DNA of 64,000 nt from Colwellia sp. (lineage in GTDB: Bacteria > Pseudomonadota > Gammaproteobacteria > Enterobacterales > Alteromonadaceae), in contig JABSOZ010000003.1 of the NCBI GenBank assembly GCA_013215295.1, forward strand, positions 434,001-498,000. Reading direction: 5' to 3'. A program made the position numbers and the translations under genes. The notes below the pieces were generated by a model. The model did no database searches. It saw nothing but the letters and a program-made list of their open reading frames with translations, and was not told where the DNA came from. Positions 1 through 9,900 of this stretch are shown here, piece by piece; within the stretch, counting starts at the first letter, position 1; each line of letters starts with the position of its first letter.

Positions 1-159
1 CCGTTTATTCATGCTAAGTCATTTCTTTGAAATGCCCACGTTCCCCGTGAATTAACAACCTAGCAATAGCTTGCACATTATTTCCTTATTTTGTACACAT
101 TGTTTGCACTTTTTATTGTTACTTTCTTATATGAGAATCTAACTGTAGGAAGTATTGAT

Positions 160-1620
160 ATGTTTAAAAAAATGACCTTTAAAAAATCCATTACCCCAGT
201 ATTATTCAGTTTTATTTTATTGGGTATATCTGCTTGTGGTGATAGTGAACCTGAAGAAACAGTTACTGAAGAAGTTGCTCCTGTCGTCATAAATGTTGGT
301 GAGTCTACAAGTAATATGCCAGCCAATAATAGTCAGCCTACTGTTAGTGATACTAATGCAACGGTCAGAACCAATGGCACAGTAGACATTAGATTAATAG
401 CCAGTGATGCTGATAATAATATCCTCACTTATCAAATAGAAAACTCAGTTGATAATGGCTCACTAACACTTAACAATAATATTGCCACTTACATTCCAAA
501 TAATAATTTTTCAGGAAATGATCGTTTCACTTTTACCGTTAACGACGGCACCGTCGATTCTAATACAGCGACAGTGAATATTGATGTTTTATCACTTGAT
601 GAAGTAACAATATTGGTTGATGGTAGTGAAGTTGAAACGAGTATGCTGGTTAATCTTGGAAACCTCATTTATCATGATGCAGGTTTATCAGATCCAATCG
701 GGCAATCATGTGCCAGTTGTCATGATATTAACACGGGTTTTGATGACCCTAATGATTCAAACCCTACTTCGCTCGGGGCAGATGGCAGTAGTTTTGGTAC
801 ACGAAATTCACCTACAGCAAGTTATGCAGCTCATATCCCACCTCGTTCTAACAACGGTCAAGGAGGAAGGGCAGAGTTAATCGGCGGTTTATTTCTTGAT
901 GGACGAGCAAACTCATTAGAAGAACAAGCTAAAGGGCCATTTCTAAATGCTGTAGAAATGGGGAATGCTTCAGAACAAAGTGTTATTGAAAAAGTTGCAC
1001 AGAGTACCTATGCACTTGAATTTGAATCGTTATTTGGTGAAGGCATATTTGACGATAATGAACGTGCCTATAACTATGTTGCAGATGCTATTGCTGCTTT
1101 TGAACGAACACGTATTTTCTCTCCTTTCTCTTCGAAATTTGATCAAGTACAAACGGGAGCTGCAATATTTACTGCTGCGGAAGCTCGTGGTCAAAATATT
1201 TTTAATAACAAAGGCGATTGCCGACGTTGCCATCATACCAATCAAGGACCGGACATTTTTTCTGACTTTACCTATAAAAATATTGGTGTGCCGAGCAACC
1301 CCATTTTACCTGCATTCATTGCGGACCCTACTTTTGTTGACCTAGGTCTAGGTGGAGAAAGTGGTAATGGACGCAACAATGGTGAATTTAGAGTGGCAAC
1401 TTTGCGAAACATTGCCAATACTGCCCCTTACATGCACAACGGTGTTTTTACTACTTTAAGAGATGTGATTGATTTTTATAACACCAGAGATACCACCTTC
1501 AGTGTTGATGCGGAAGTTAATCAAAATATTGATCAAGGCGGCCGTATAGGTGAATTAAGATTAAGCAATAATGAAATAGAGGATTTAATTGTCTTTTTAG
1601 AAACCTTAACGGATGAATAA
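160..1620 (+). CDS. Lipoprotein di-heme cytochrome c peroxidase/MauG-family protein with an Ig-like domain
   Basis: About 486 residues. The start at 160 is preferred over an in-frame ATG at 91 because it has an AGGA ribosome site and opens directly into a lipoprotein signal (lipobox ISAC). Residues roughly 60-145 look like a bacterial Ig/cadherin-like repeat (SDADNN, GNDRFTFTVNDG). The rest matches the di-heme cytochrome c peroxidase/MauG family: heme-binding CASCH at 184-188, CRRCH at 354-358, and a likely distal Met in PYMHNG (Met425). Such proteins reduce peroxide or oxidise proteins in the periplasm; the lipid anchor would hold this one to a membrane. The exact substrate is unknown. It appears monocistronic. 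Family assignment is firm, function is not. Confidence 0.88.
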   Translation: MFKKMTFKKSITPVLFSFILLGISACGDSEPEETVTEEVAPVVINVGESTSNMPANNSQPTVSDTNATVRTNGTVDIRLIASDADNNILTYQIENSVDNGSLTLNNNIATYIPNNNFSGNDRFTFTVNDGTVDSNTATVNIDVLSLDEVTILVDGSEVETSMLVNLGNLIYHDAGLSDPIGQSCASCHDINTGFDDPNDSNPTSLGADGSSFGTRNSPTASYAAHIPPRSNNGQGGRAELIGGLFLDGRANSLEEQAKGPFLNAVEMGNASEQSVIEKVAQSTYALEFESLFGEGIFDDNERAYNYVADAIAAFERTRIFSPFSSKFDQVQTGAAIFTAAEARGQNIFNNKGDCRRCHHTNQGPDIFSDFTYKNIGVPSNPILPAFIADPTFVDLGLGGESGNGRNNGEFRVATLRNIANTAPYMHNGVFTTLRDVIDFYNTRDTTFSVDAEVNQNIDQGGRIGELRLSNNEIEDLIVFLETLTDE

Positions 1621-1652
1621 CTCGACAGTTTTCTATGTATTTAGCTGATGGG

Positions 1653-1689
1653 TAAGACATTTATATGAATAAAGCGTATAAATGTCTTA
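1653..1689. repeat. 13-bp perfect inverted repeat upstream of the sensor kinase
   Basis: TAAGACATTTATA at 1653-1665 is matched by its exact complement at 1677-1689, with an 11-base loop. It lies between the cytochrome peroxidase stop and the kinase gene. It could be a hairpin terminator, although the following T tract is poor, or an operator. It covers the upstream ATG at 1682, which favours the kinase start at 1724. Confidence 0.65.
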
Positions 1690-1723
1690 TAACAATTTTA
1701 TAAAACCTACTGTATATTTCGAA

Positions 1724-3343
1724 ATGAAAATATTTACTAAATTAATTTTAGCACTGCTGTTAACAAGCTTACTGATACTGACGATTATTTTTACAGTGGT
1801 TCAGTTAAGTTTTGATCGCGGAATGCTTGATTATGTTAATCAAAAACAGTTAGAAAATTTGCAATTACTCAGCGAAAATTTATCGCGATATTATCAGAAA
1901 AAAGGTAACTGGCAGTCTTTATTAACGGGTAATGATTTAAAGCAAGCAAGACCGCCACAGAAACCATTTTTTCGAACAGAGCAGCTACGAACAGAGCCGC
2001 CTCGTTCAGAGCCTCCTCGAAGTAGCAAACATTTTAAAACAAAACCGACTGATAGAAAAATTCCACCCAAGAATTCGCCATGGATGAAAATATTAAGATT
2101 GTCAGAGCAAGGAGAAAACCTCCCAGCTAATATCGATAATTATCTAAATAATAACGCGAGAGAATATTCATCAGGTCCTCCTAGGCCTCCTCGTGACAAT
2201 AGACGTGATTCTCGGCCGCCGCATCTGAAAGAAGGTAGAGGAAGAGATGGACCTCCACCAGAATTTGGTCGCGAAGCTGCAAAGCCGGCATTATTAGATG
2301 CTGATAAAGTATTAATTATTGGTCATTATCGTGAAAACTTTAGTTTGAAATCTATTGAGCTCGATAATAAAATTATTGGCTACCTTGCTTTACCTCCCGC
2401 GATACATTTAACGGATAAGTTTGATTTAGCTTTTGCAAAACAGATGCAAAAAAATATGTTGTACACCTTTTTTGGTTTTTTTGTATTGATTGTTCTGATC
2501 GCTTTGCCATTATCTCGTCACTTTGTTTTGCCGATTAAACGATTAGAACGCTCAATGCGATTACTTAATAAGGGCGACTTCAAAGTAAGTTTGAAAGTAA
2601 CAGGTAAAGATGAATTAGCCTCATTATCTCAAAATTTTAATGACTTGGCGCAAACACTTGAACAAAATGAAGACTCTAGAAATAGATGGTTAGCGAATAT
2701 TTCTCACGAGTTACGAACACCTATTGCTATCATAAAAAGTGAAATTGAAGCTATTGAAGACGGCATTAGGCCTTTTGATTTGCAAAGCTTGCATTCATTA
2801 TCGGAAGAGGTGCAGCATTTACAAAAGTTAGTCGCAGACTTAACGGAATTAACAAATGCTGAAATTGGTGCTTTAAGGTACCAAAAAGAACGCATTAATG
2901 TTTCAACGCTCCTTGAACAAAATATTGCTCGCCATCAGCATAAGGCGAATGAAATCGGTTTATCAATAAGTTGCAACATTGAAAACAAAAATTTATATGT
3001 TTGGGCGGATGAGACCAGAGTAAATCAACTATTTGATAATTTTTTAAATAACAGCATTAAATATACCCAAGCACCGGGAGCTATATTCGTTAAACTGACA
3101 AAAAATTCAGGAACGGCAATAATTACTATTGATGATACTTTACCTTGTGTGCCTCTCGAGTCGCTAGATAAATTATTTGAACATTTATATAGAGTCGAGA
3201 GTTCAAGAAATAGGAAAACAGGCGGTTCAGGGCTTGGCCTTTCTTTGTGTAAAAGTATAGTATTAGCGCATCAAGGCTCAATTACGGCCAGTGATTCACC
3301 AAAAGGTGGTTTACGTATTCACTGCACTTTACCGCTTGCTTAA
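1724..3343 (+). CDS. BaeS-like sensor histidine kinase
   Basis: Membrane histidine kinase of about 539 residues. An N-terminal membrane segment is followed by a periplasmic region of about 200 residues unusually rich in Pro and Arg (PPRPPRDNRR and similar), then a second membrane segment, HAMP, the H-box NISHELRTPIAI with phospho-acceptor His328, and an ATPase domain (N-box NNSIKYT, G-box GGSGLGLSLCKS). The H-box and layout resemble BaeS. The start at 1724 leads straight into the signal anchor; an in-frame ATG at 1682 lies inside an inverted repeat. The response regulator follows 33 bases downstream and an RND efflux operon after that, so it probably senses an envelope stress or toxic compound. 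The signal is unknown. Confidence 0.9.
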   Translation: MKIFTKLILALLLTSLLILTIIFTVVQLSFDRGMLDYVNQKQLENLQLLSENLSRYYQKKGNWQSLLTGNDLKQARPPQKPFFRTEQLRTEPPRSEPPRSSKHFKTKPTDRKIPPKNSPWMKILRLSEQGENLPANIDNYLNNNAREYSSGPPRPPRDNRRDSRPPHLKEGRGRDGPPPEFGREAAKPALLDADKVLIIGHYRENFSLKSIELDNKIIGYLALPPAIHLTDKFDLAFAKQMQKNMLYTFFGFFVLIVLIALPLSRHFVLPIKRLERSMRLLNKGDFKVSLKVTGKDELASLSQNFNDLAQTLEQNEDSRNRWLANISHELRTPIAIIKSEIEAIEDGIRPFDLQSLHSLSEEVQHLQKLVADLTELTNAEIGALRYQKERINVSTLLEQNIARHQHKANEIGLSISCNIENKNLYVWADETRVNQLFDNFLNNSIKYTQAPGAIFVKLTKNSGTAIITIDDTLPCVPLESLDKLFEHLYRVESSRNRKTGGSGLGLSLCKSIVLAHQGSITASDSPKGGLRIHCTLPLA

Positions 3344-3376
3344 TTAAACGTAAAAATCAGAGATTAAGGAATTAAT

Positions 3377-4045
3377 ATGGCGCATATTCTAATTGTTGAA
3401 GATGAAGAAAAGCTGGCTAATGTTTTGGCTGAGTATCTAGCTTTAGGTGATCATCAAACAACGATTTTATTAGACGGTCTTAACGTTATTGATACGGTTA
3501 AAGAACAAAAGATTGATTTAGTGCTGCTTGACTTAATGCTTCCGGGTAAAGACGGTTTAACACTTTGTCGTGAATTACGAGAGTTCAGTGATATAGCCAT
3601 TATAATGATGACAGCTAAAGTTGAAGAGATTGATCGATTATTAGGATTAGAGTTAGGGGCCGATGACTATATTTGTAAACCTTATTCACCCCGAGAAGTG
3701 GTGGCCCGTGTTAAAGCGCTTCTAAGACGTACTAACATTCAAGAAAAAACGCCTTCCAATGTATTAGAGTTAGACAGCGAAACATATCAGGTGAAAGTTT
3801 ATCAGCAAGTGGTTGAATTAACAGCGATTGAATTTAATTTACTGAATATACTGAATAAAAAACCTGGGAGAATATATTCTCGCTCGCAGTTAATTGACTT
3901 GATCTATCAAGATAACCGCATTGTCAGTGAACGTACTATAGATAGTCATATCAAGAAGCTACGAAAAAAGTTAAATGCTATATCATCAGAAAATGAGCTC
4001 GTACAATCTGTGTATAGTGTTGGTTATAAATTATCAATAATGTAG
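3377..4045 (+). CDS. OmpR/BaeR-like response regulator
   Basis: 222 residues: receiver domain with acidic pair Glu8-Asp9, phospho-acceptor Asp52 (LLDLMLPG), Thr in MMTAK and Lys in CKPYSPRE, then a winged-helix DNA-binding domain (RTIDSHIKKLRKKL). Length and architecture are normal for the OmpR/PhoB family. It should be phosphorylated by the kinase encoded just upstream, and probably controls the efflux operon that starts about 185 bases downstream. Identity as BaeR itself is an inference from the BaeS-like partner and the RND neighbour. Confidence 0.92.
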   Translation: MAHILIVEDEEKLANVLAEYLALGDHQTTILLDGLNVIDTVKEQKIDLVLLDLMLPGKDGLTLCRELREFSDIAIIMMTAKVEEIDRLLGLELGADDYICKPYSPREVVARVKALLRRTNIQEKTPSNVLELDSETYQVKVYQQVVELTAIEFNLLNILNKKPGRIYSRSQLIDLIYQDNRIVSERTIDSHIKKLRKKLNAISSENELVQSVYSVGYKLSIM

Positions 4046-4059
4046 ATGTTTTGTTGACC

Positions 4060-4126
4060 TTCATCGAAAATTTATTGCAATGTTTGTAAACCACCACCAT
4101 TCATCCTTACATGACTGCTATTCATC
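4060..4126 (+). promoter_or_regulatory. Phased TTCATC direct repeats, possible response-regulator sites
   Basis: TTCATC occurs at 4060-4065, 4100-4105 and 4121-4126. Spacings of 40 and 21 bases are close to four and two helical turns, as OmpR-family regulators often prefer. The repeats lie between the regulator gene and the efflux operon. No measured binding supports this, and six-base repeats can arise by chance in AT-rich DNA. Confidence 0.3.
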
Positions 4127-4230
4127 GCAATAGATTTAACGAAAGTAAACTTATGTAAAGTCATTACGTATATTCATAAATATTGATTACAATTAAGCTA
4201 TTAAAAATAGCAGTAGTGGTTTCATCTCTT

Positions 4231-5655
4231 ATGAACAGCCGTTTTCGAATGAATATCAAGCGTAGTTTTATCGTAGGTTTAGCAAGCAGTATTTTACTCG
4301 CTTGCGCTAGTATTTCAGAGCTTGATAAAGATATTAAAAATATCGACTTGCCTGCAACATGGCACGAGAGTAAAGAAAAACTCCAAGTTCAAAATGATTG
4401 GTTAAATCAGTTGGAAAATCCACAGGTTAAGCAATTAGTTAAATCAGCTCTAGCCTCCAATCATCAATTAAAGATTCAAGCGTATAATGTTGAAATACAA
4501 CGGCAGCAATTAATTGTGTCAGGCAGTACGTTATGGCCATCACTTGATTTGTCTTTGCGTTCCGGGCGAAGTAAAAATAATACAACCGATACCTACTCTA
4601 ACGTGAGTTCTATTGATTTGGATCTGAAGGTCGAACTCGATTTATGGGGAAAGCTTACAGCAGCTGATCAACAAGCGAATCTTACGTTTATGGCTGAACA
4701 GTCAAATTTTGAGCAAAGTAAGCAACAATTAGTGGTTGATGTTGTGACTACTTGGTTTGCGGTAGTTGAAGCAGAAAAGTTACTGTCGCTATACGAAAGT
4801 CGAGTAAAAAATTCTCAACAAAATTTGGATATTATTGAGTCAGGCTACAACAGTGGGCTAAGTGCAGCTTTAGATGTTTACCTTACTCGTAATGAACTAA
4901 ACAATGAATTAACGCGTGTTTCAGACCAACGCTCAACAAAAACCAAGCTAATTAGACAGCTTGAGCGACTAGTGGGTGAGTACCCAGAAGGAAAACTATT
5001 AGTCGACGCTGATTTACCCCTGTTAACTTCAGATATTCCGTTGGGACTTCCATCAGAGCTAATTAGTCGAAAACCTGAGCTAATGGCGAGTTGGTATCAG
5101 CTACTGGCTAAAGATGCGGGGGTTGCTTTTGCCCACAAGCAACGTTTTCCAAGTTTGAGTTTAACAGCATCTATGGGTGACAGCAGTAATGATATTGGTG
5201 ACTTACTGTCGGGTTCATCTTTAGCTTGGTCATTATTTGGTAATCTTTCCGCGCCATTGTTTAATGCTGGCCGTCTAGCTGCCAATGAAGAGAAAGCACG
5301 ATTGTCGCTGAAACAAGGTGAACAACTTTACCTTGATGATTTATACAATGCTTTTTCTAAAGTTGAAAATGCCATCACGCAAGAAAAGAACTTAAAAACT
5401 AGCTATCAAAGTATGTTGGCAGCACAAGAGAATGCCAAGATTGCAGCAACGCTGTCATTCGAACAATATCAAAGTGGTTTAGTTGAATATACAACAGTAC
5501 TTGATGCTCAGTCTCGCTCCTTTGATGCGCAAAGTACCTTGATACAAATTAAAAACCGCTTAATCGCAAATCGCATACAACTACATTTAGCACTCGGTGG
5601 CGACTTTTCTGTCTCTGATGAAAGTGCCACCACTTCAAAAGCAAAGGCTGAATAA
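4231..5655 (+). CDS. RND efflux outer-membrane factor lipoprotein (TolC/NodT family)
   Basis: Outer-membrane channel subunit of a tripartite efflux pump, about 474 residues. A lipoprotein signal ends at the lipobox LLAC, followed by two outer-membrane-efflux repeats with long alpha-helical stretches (for example ELDLWGKLTAADQQAN and the second-repeat SAPLFNAGRLAANEEKA), typical of NodT/OprM relatives. Start codons at 4231 and 4249 are both plausible; an upstream TTG at 4183 only extends the signal with poor sequence. The adaptor gene begins two bases after the stop, so the three efflux genes form one operon. Substrate cannot be read from sequence. Confidence 0.9.
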   Translation: MNSRFRMNIKRSFIVGLASSILLACASISELDKDIKNIDLPATWHESKEKLQVQNDWLNQLENPQVKQLVKSALASNHQLKIQAYNVEIQRQQLIVSGSTLWPSLDLSLRSGRSKNNTTDTYSNVSSIDLDLKVELDLWGKLTAADQQANLTFMAEQSNFEQSKQQLVVDVVTTWFAVVEAEKLLSLYESRVKNSQQNLDIIESGYNSGLSAALDVYLTRNELNNELTRVSDQRSTKTKLIRQLERLVGEYPEGKLLVDADLPLLTSDIPLGLPSELISRKPELMASWYQLLAKDAGVAFAHKQRFPSLSLTASMGDSSNDIGDLLSGSSLAWSLFGNLSAPLFNAGRLAANEEKARLSLKQGEQLYLDDLYNAFSKVENAITQEKNLKTSYQSMLAAQENAKIAATLSFEQYQSGLVEYTTVLDAQSRSFDAQSTLIQIKNRLIANRIQLHLALGGDFSVSDESATTSKAKAE

Positions 5656-5657
5656 TT

Positions 5658-6968
5658 ATGTCTCCACAATTTTCTTCAAGTACAGCAAAAAATCCAAAGA
5701 CGAGCCAAAAGAAAAAACTCACCATCCTAGCGGTAATTATTGGTGTAACCGCATTGTTGATGTTCCTCATTTCAAGTAATCCACCACAATCGAAACGCTC
5801 AAAACCTTCTAAAGCTCCTCAGATGACAGTGGAAACAAAAGTCTTAGTACCTGAAAGCTTCCAAGTGATGATAGAAAGCTTTGGTACGGTAAAACCTCGC
5901 ACTCAAAGCATACTGTTTGCACAAGTTTCAGGACAAATTACCAAAGTGAGTGAGCAATTTAGTGACGGAGGTTTTTTTGAAAAAGGCGATATTCTCGTTC
6001 AACTTGATGACAGAGATTACACCTCAGAGGTTAAAGTATCACAAGCAAGCTTATTGTCTGCTAATCAGGTCTTGCTCGAAGAAGAAGCAAGGGTTGCTCA
6101 GGCTGAGGCTGATTGGCAACGTTTAGGAAATGGTAAAAAAGCCAGTGCGCTAGTATTACGTAAACCTCAACTTGAAGCCGCAAAAGCACAGGTACTTTCA
6201 GCACAAGCAAAATTAGATAAAGCCGAGCTTTCGCTGGAGCGTACACAAGTTATTGCCCCTTATGCAGGACGTATTTTAAAGAAACAAGTGGATTTAGGGC
6301 AAGTCGTTTCAAGTAATAGTCAACTTGCGACCATTTTTGCTGTTGATTATGTAGAAATTCGCTTACCTATTAAAAATAAAGATTTAGCGTTAATTAACTT
6401 ACCTGAAGTGTATCGAGATATAGGCGAACAGGGGAGCAAAAACGACGTAGTGCTAACATCGGATTTAATGGGGATGCAATCTTGGAAAGGGAAAATAATT
6501 CGAACAGAAAGTGCGATTGATGAGCAATCACAACAGCTTTATGTTGTCGCCCAAATTAATCGCCCTTACGATGCTAAAACTTCATTGGGTTCGCCTATTA
6601 AAATAGGCCAGTACGTTACTGCTCAAATAAAAGGAAAAGCATTGAGTAATTCTTTGGTGATCCCTAGCAGTGCCATCTATCAAGGTAGTTATGTTTATAC
6701 CGTAGAAAATAGTTTATTAATGCGTAAAGAAGTTACTCTTAGTTGGCAAAATGGTACGCAGGCGATTATTAAGTCAGGACTGGCTGTTGGTGATGAGTTA
6801 GTACTTACTTCCTTGGGGCAGGTGAGTTCAGGTACGCCGGTTGCTATTGAAGGAAGAGTTAAAAATAAAAGGAATAAACAGAGAAAAGGGACTAACCAAG
6901 GGGCTAAAAAACGTGAAAAAATGGCTAAACGTAAAGCCGATAGAGAAGCAAAAGGTGAATCATTATGA
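5658..6968 (+). CDS. RND efflux periplasmic adaptor (membrane fusion protein)
   Basis: 436 residues. One N-terminal membrane anchor (about residues 16-35), then a biotinyl-lipoyl-like domain (GTVKPRTQSILFAQVSG), an alpha-helical hairpin rich in Ala/Gln/Glu, the second lipoyl half (VIAPYAGRILKK) and a beta-barrel. This is the HlyD/AcrA family order. The C-terminus carries a Lys/Arg-rich tail of about 35 residues that is not part of the usual fold. It bridges the inner-membrane pump and the outer-membrane factor encoded on either side. Its TGA stop overlaps the pump ATG by four bases, which suggests translational coupling. Confidence 0.92.
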   Translation: MSPQFSSSTAKNPKTSQKKKLTILAVIIGVTALLMFLISSNPPQSKRSKPSKAPQMTVETKVLVPESFQVMIESFGTVKPRTQSILFAQVSGQITKVSEQFSDGGFFEKGDILVQLDDRDYTSEVKVSQASLLSANQVLLEEEARVAQAEADWQRLGNGKKASALVLRKPQLEAAKAQVLSAQAKLDKAELSLERTQVIAPYAGRILKKQVDLGQVVSSNSQLATIFAVDYVEIRLPIKNKDLALINLPEVYRDIGEQGSKNDVVLTSDLMGMQSWKGKIIRTESAIDEQSQQLYVVAQINRPYDAKTSLGSPIKIGQYVTAQIKGKALSNSLVIPSSAIYQGSYVYTVENSLLMRKEVTLSWQNGTQAIIKSGLAVGDELVLTSLGQVSSGTPVAIEGRVKNKRNKQRKGTNQGAKKREKMAKRKADREAKGESL

Positions 6969-9900
6969 TCGCATGGTTTGCTAAAAATCACGTCGCGGCG
7001 AATCTTCTGCTAATTACCATTTTAATAGGAGGTTTATTTAGTTTATCGGTTCGCATCCCGCTAGAAGTTTTTCCATCATTTGCCACTGATCGTATTAACG
7101 TAAATGTGTCTTTACGTGGAGCAACACCGGAAGATGTTGAAAAAAGTTTGTCCATTAGAGTAGAAGAGGCAATTCAAGATTTAGAAGGGATTGAACAAAT
7201 TTCTAGCCGTTCTTCTGAAGGCTTTTCATCGGTGAGTATCGAAGTTGAAAGTGGTTACGATGCGCGAGAAGTGTTAGCTGATATAAAAAGCCGTGTCGAC
7301 GCGATAAATACTTTCCCTGCAGATGCCGAGAAACCCGTTGTTTCGTTGGCGACTCGTAAACGTGAAGTTATTTCTGTTACCGTGGCCAGTATTTATGGCG
7401 AGAAAGAAACACGTGAGTATGCAGAAAAAGTACGTGATGACTTGTTAAATATACCCGCCATTACTCAAGTCGACCTCAGTGGTGTGCGTGACTACGAAAT
7501 CTCTATTGAAATACCTCAAGACAAATTACAGCAATATAACTTAACTATTTCTCAGGTGTCAGCAGCAATAAGTAATTCAAGCACCGATGTTTCTGCAGGT
7601 AATTTAAGAACCCAAGGTGGTGACATATTATTGTTGTCAAAAGGGCAAGCCTATCGTAAAGATGAATTTTCTGAAATTGCGATAAAGACACACACAGATG
7701 GCTCTATTTTACATTTGTCTGATATTGCACTCATTACTGACGGATTTGAAGAAACACCGGTACGAACAAGATTTAATGGCAAACAAGCCGCCTTTATTGA
7801 TGTTTACCGTATTGGCCCACAAAGTGCCATTGATGTTGCTGACGCAGTGAAAAACTACATAGATGGCCAACAAGATAATGTACCTGAAGGCGTAGAATTA
7901 AGTTATTGGGATGATGATTCTCAAATCGTTAAAAATCGTATTTCAACGCTAACAACAAGTGCGATGCAAGGGGGGATTTTAGTGCTTGCATTATTGAGTT
8001 TGTTTTTACGTCCGTCGATTGCTTTTTGGGTGTTTATTGGCATTCCGATTTCATTTATGGGGGCCTTTATTGTCATGCCATTTTTTGGCGTAACACTCAA
8101 TATAATAAGCTTGTTCGGTTTTATTTTAGTTTTGGGTATTGTGGTGGATGACGCCATTGTCACGGGAGAAAATATATATACCCATTTGAAAACTTCAGAA
8201 TCAGGTGAGCAAGCAGCCATTCGTGGTACTCAAGAAGTAGCTACACCGGTTACTTTTGGCGTATTAACTACTGTAGCGGCCTTTTTACCTTTAGCTTTTA
8301 TTGAAGGTGCACGAGGGGCATTGTTTGCACAAATTCCTGTTATTGTGATCCCGGTATTATTATTTTCTTTAATCGAATCTAAGTTTGTTCTGCCGTCACA
8401 TTTAAAGCATTTAAAGTTACGTAGTGAAAAAACCAAAACATCAAAGTTTAGTCAATTTCAGCAACGTTTTGCTGATGGCTTTGAAAATACAATTTTACGT
8501 TACTATCAACCCTTATTGGAAAAAGCGATTAACTTTAAAGCCGTGACCTTTTTTGGCTTTGTTGCCGTATTCTTAATCATTATTACCTTGATTATGAGTG
8601 GTTGGACTAAATTTATTTTCTTTCCAAGAGTGCCTAGTGAAACGGTTAGGGCTTCATTAACCTTGCCAGCGGGATCTCCGTTTGAAGTGACAAATAAATA
8701 TATTTTGAAAATGACGGAGAAAGCGGAAGAGTTACGTGAAAAATATATTGATGAAGACACAAATGAAAGCATCATTATTAATGTTTTAGCAATCACTGGC
8801 GGTAGAGGTGGCACCACAAACAAAGGGAGTGTTCGATTTGAAATAACACCACCAGAATCCCGAAGTTTATCTATAGGATCTGCGCAATTAGTCAGAGAAT
8901 GGCGAGCGTTAATCGGGCCGATCCCTGGCGCTGAAAGTCTCACTTTTAGGGCGGAAATAGGGCGTTCATCAGATCCTATTAATGTACAGCTAAAAGGAAG
9001 TTCACTAGAAACACTTAAAGAAATCACCGATAAAGTGAAAGTTCATTTAGCGACTTACCCCACTGTTTTTGATATAGAAGATAGTTTGTCGGACGGAAAA
9101 GAAGAACTTCAAATTGAATTGACCGAACAAGGTAAAGCATTAGGGTTAACGAGAGTGAGTATATCGAAAGAGGTAAGGAATTCGTTTTTTGGCTCACAAG
9201 TTCAACGTATTCAGCGTGGCCGAGATGATGTTCGAGTGATGGTACGTTTACCATTAGATGAGCGCCGTACAATTGCTGATTTAGAGAATATTCTTGTCAG
9301 AACGCCAAGTGGTGGCTCGGTACCTTTGTCTCATGTAGCAAAATTAATACCAGGTAAAAGCCCCGCTACCATCTCTAGAATTGACCGCTTTAGAACCGCT
9401 AATGTGAGTGCAGATATTGAGAAAGAAAATACTAATATGACCATTTTACAAGCTGATTTAAAAGCGTTCTTAGATGAACTGATTGTGCAGTACCCAGGTG
9501 TAAGCCATTCTCTTGAAGGTGAGGCTAAAGAGCAACGTGAATCTTTTGGTTCGCTTGCTTGGGCATTATTGTTTGTTTTCTTTATTATATATGCATTACT
9601 AGCCATTCCCTTTAAGTCATATTTACAACCTATTATTGTCATGAGTGTAATACCTTTTGGTATGATAGGTGCGGTGATAGGTCACTGGATCATGGGCATG
9701 GAATTAACCATCATGAGTTTACTCGGTATGCTGGCGCTCATTGGTGTTGTGGTAAATGACTCATTGGTTTTAGTTGATTTTATTAATAAAAAACGAGCAG
9801 AAGGGATGAAACTTATTGATGCGGTATTAATTGCCGGTGCATCACGCTTTCGTCCGGTAATGCTAACAAGTTTAACCACCTTTATTGGTCTAATGCCGCT

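Noticed and set aside
1-159. Gene at the left window edge
   Set aside because: The frames here are short and show no family features; the peroxidase start at 160 has a better ribosome site and signal peptide.
8506-9027. Minus-strand open frame of 173 codons inside the efflux pump gene
   Set aside because: It lies fully antisense to a clearly conserved RND pump, has no recognisable domain, and is explained by codon bias of the real gene.
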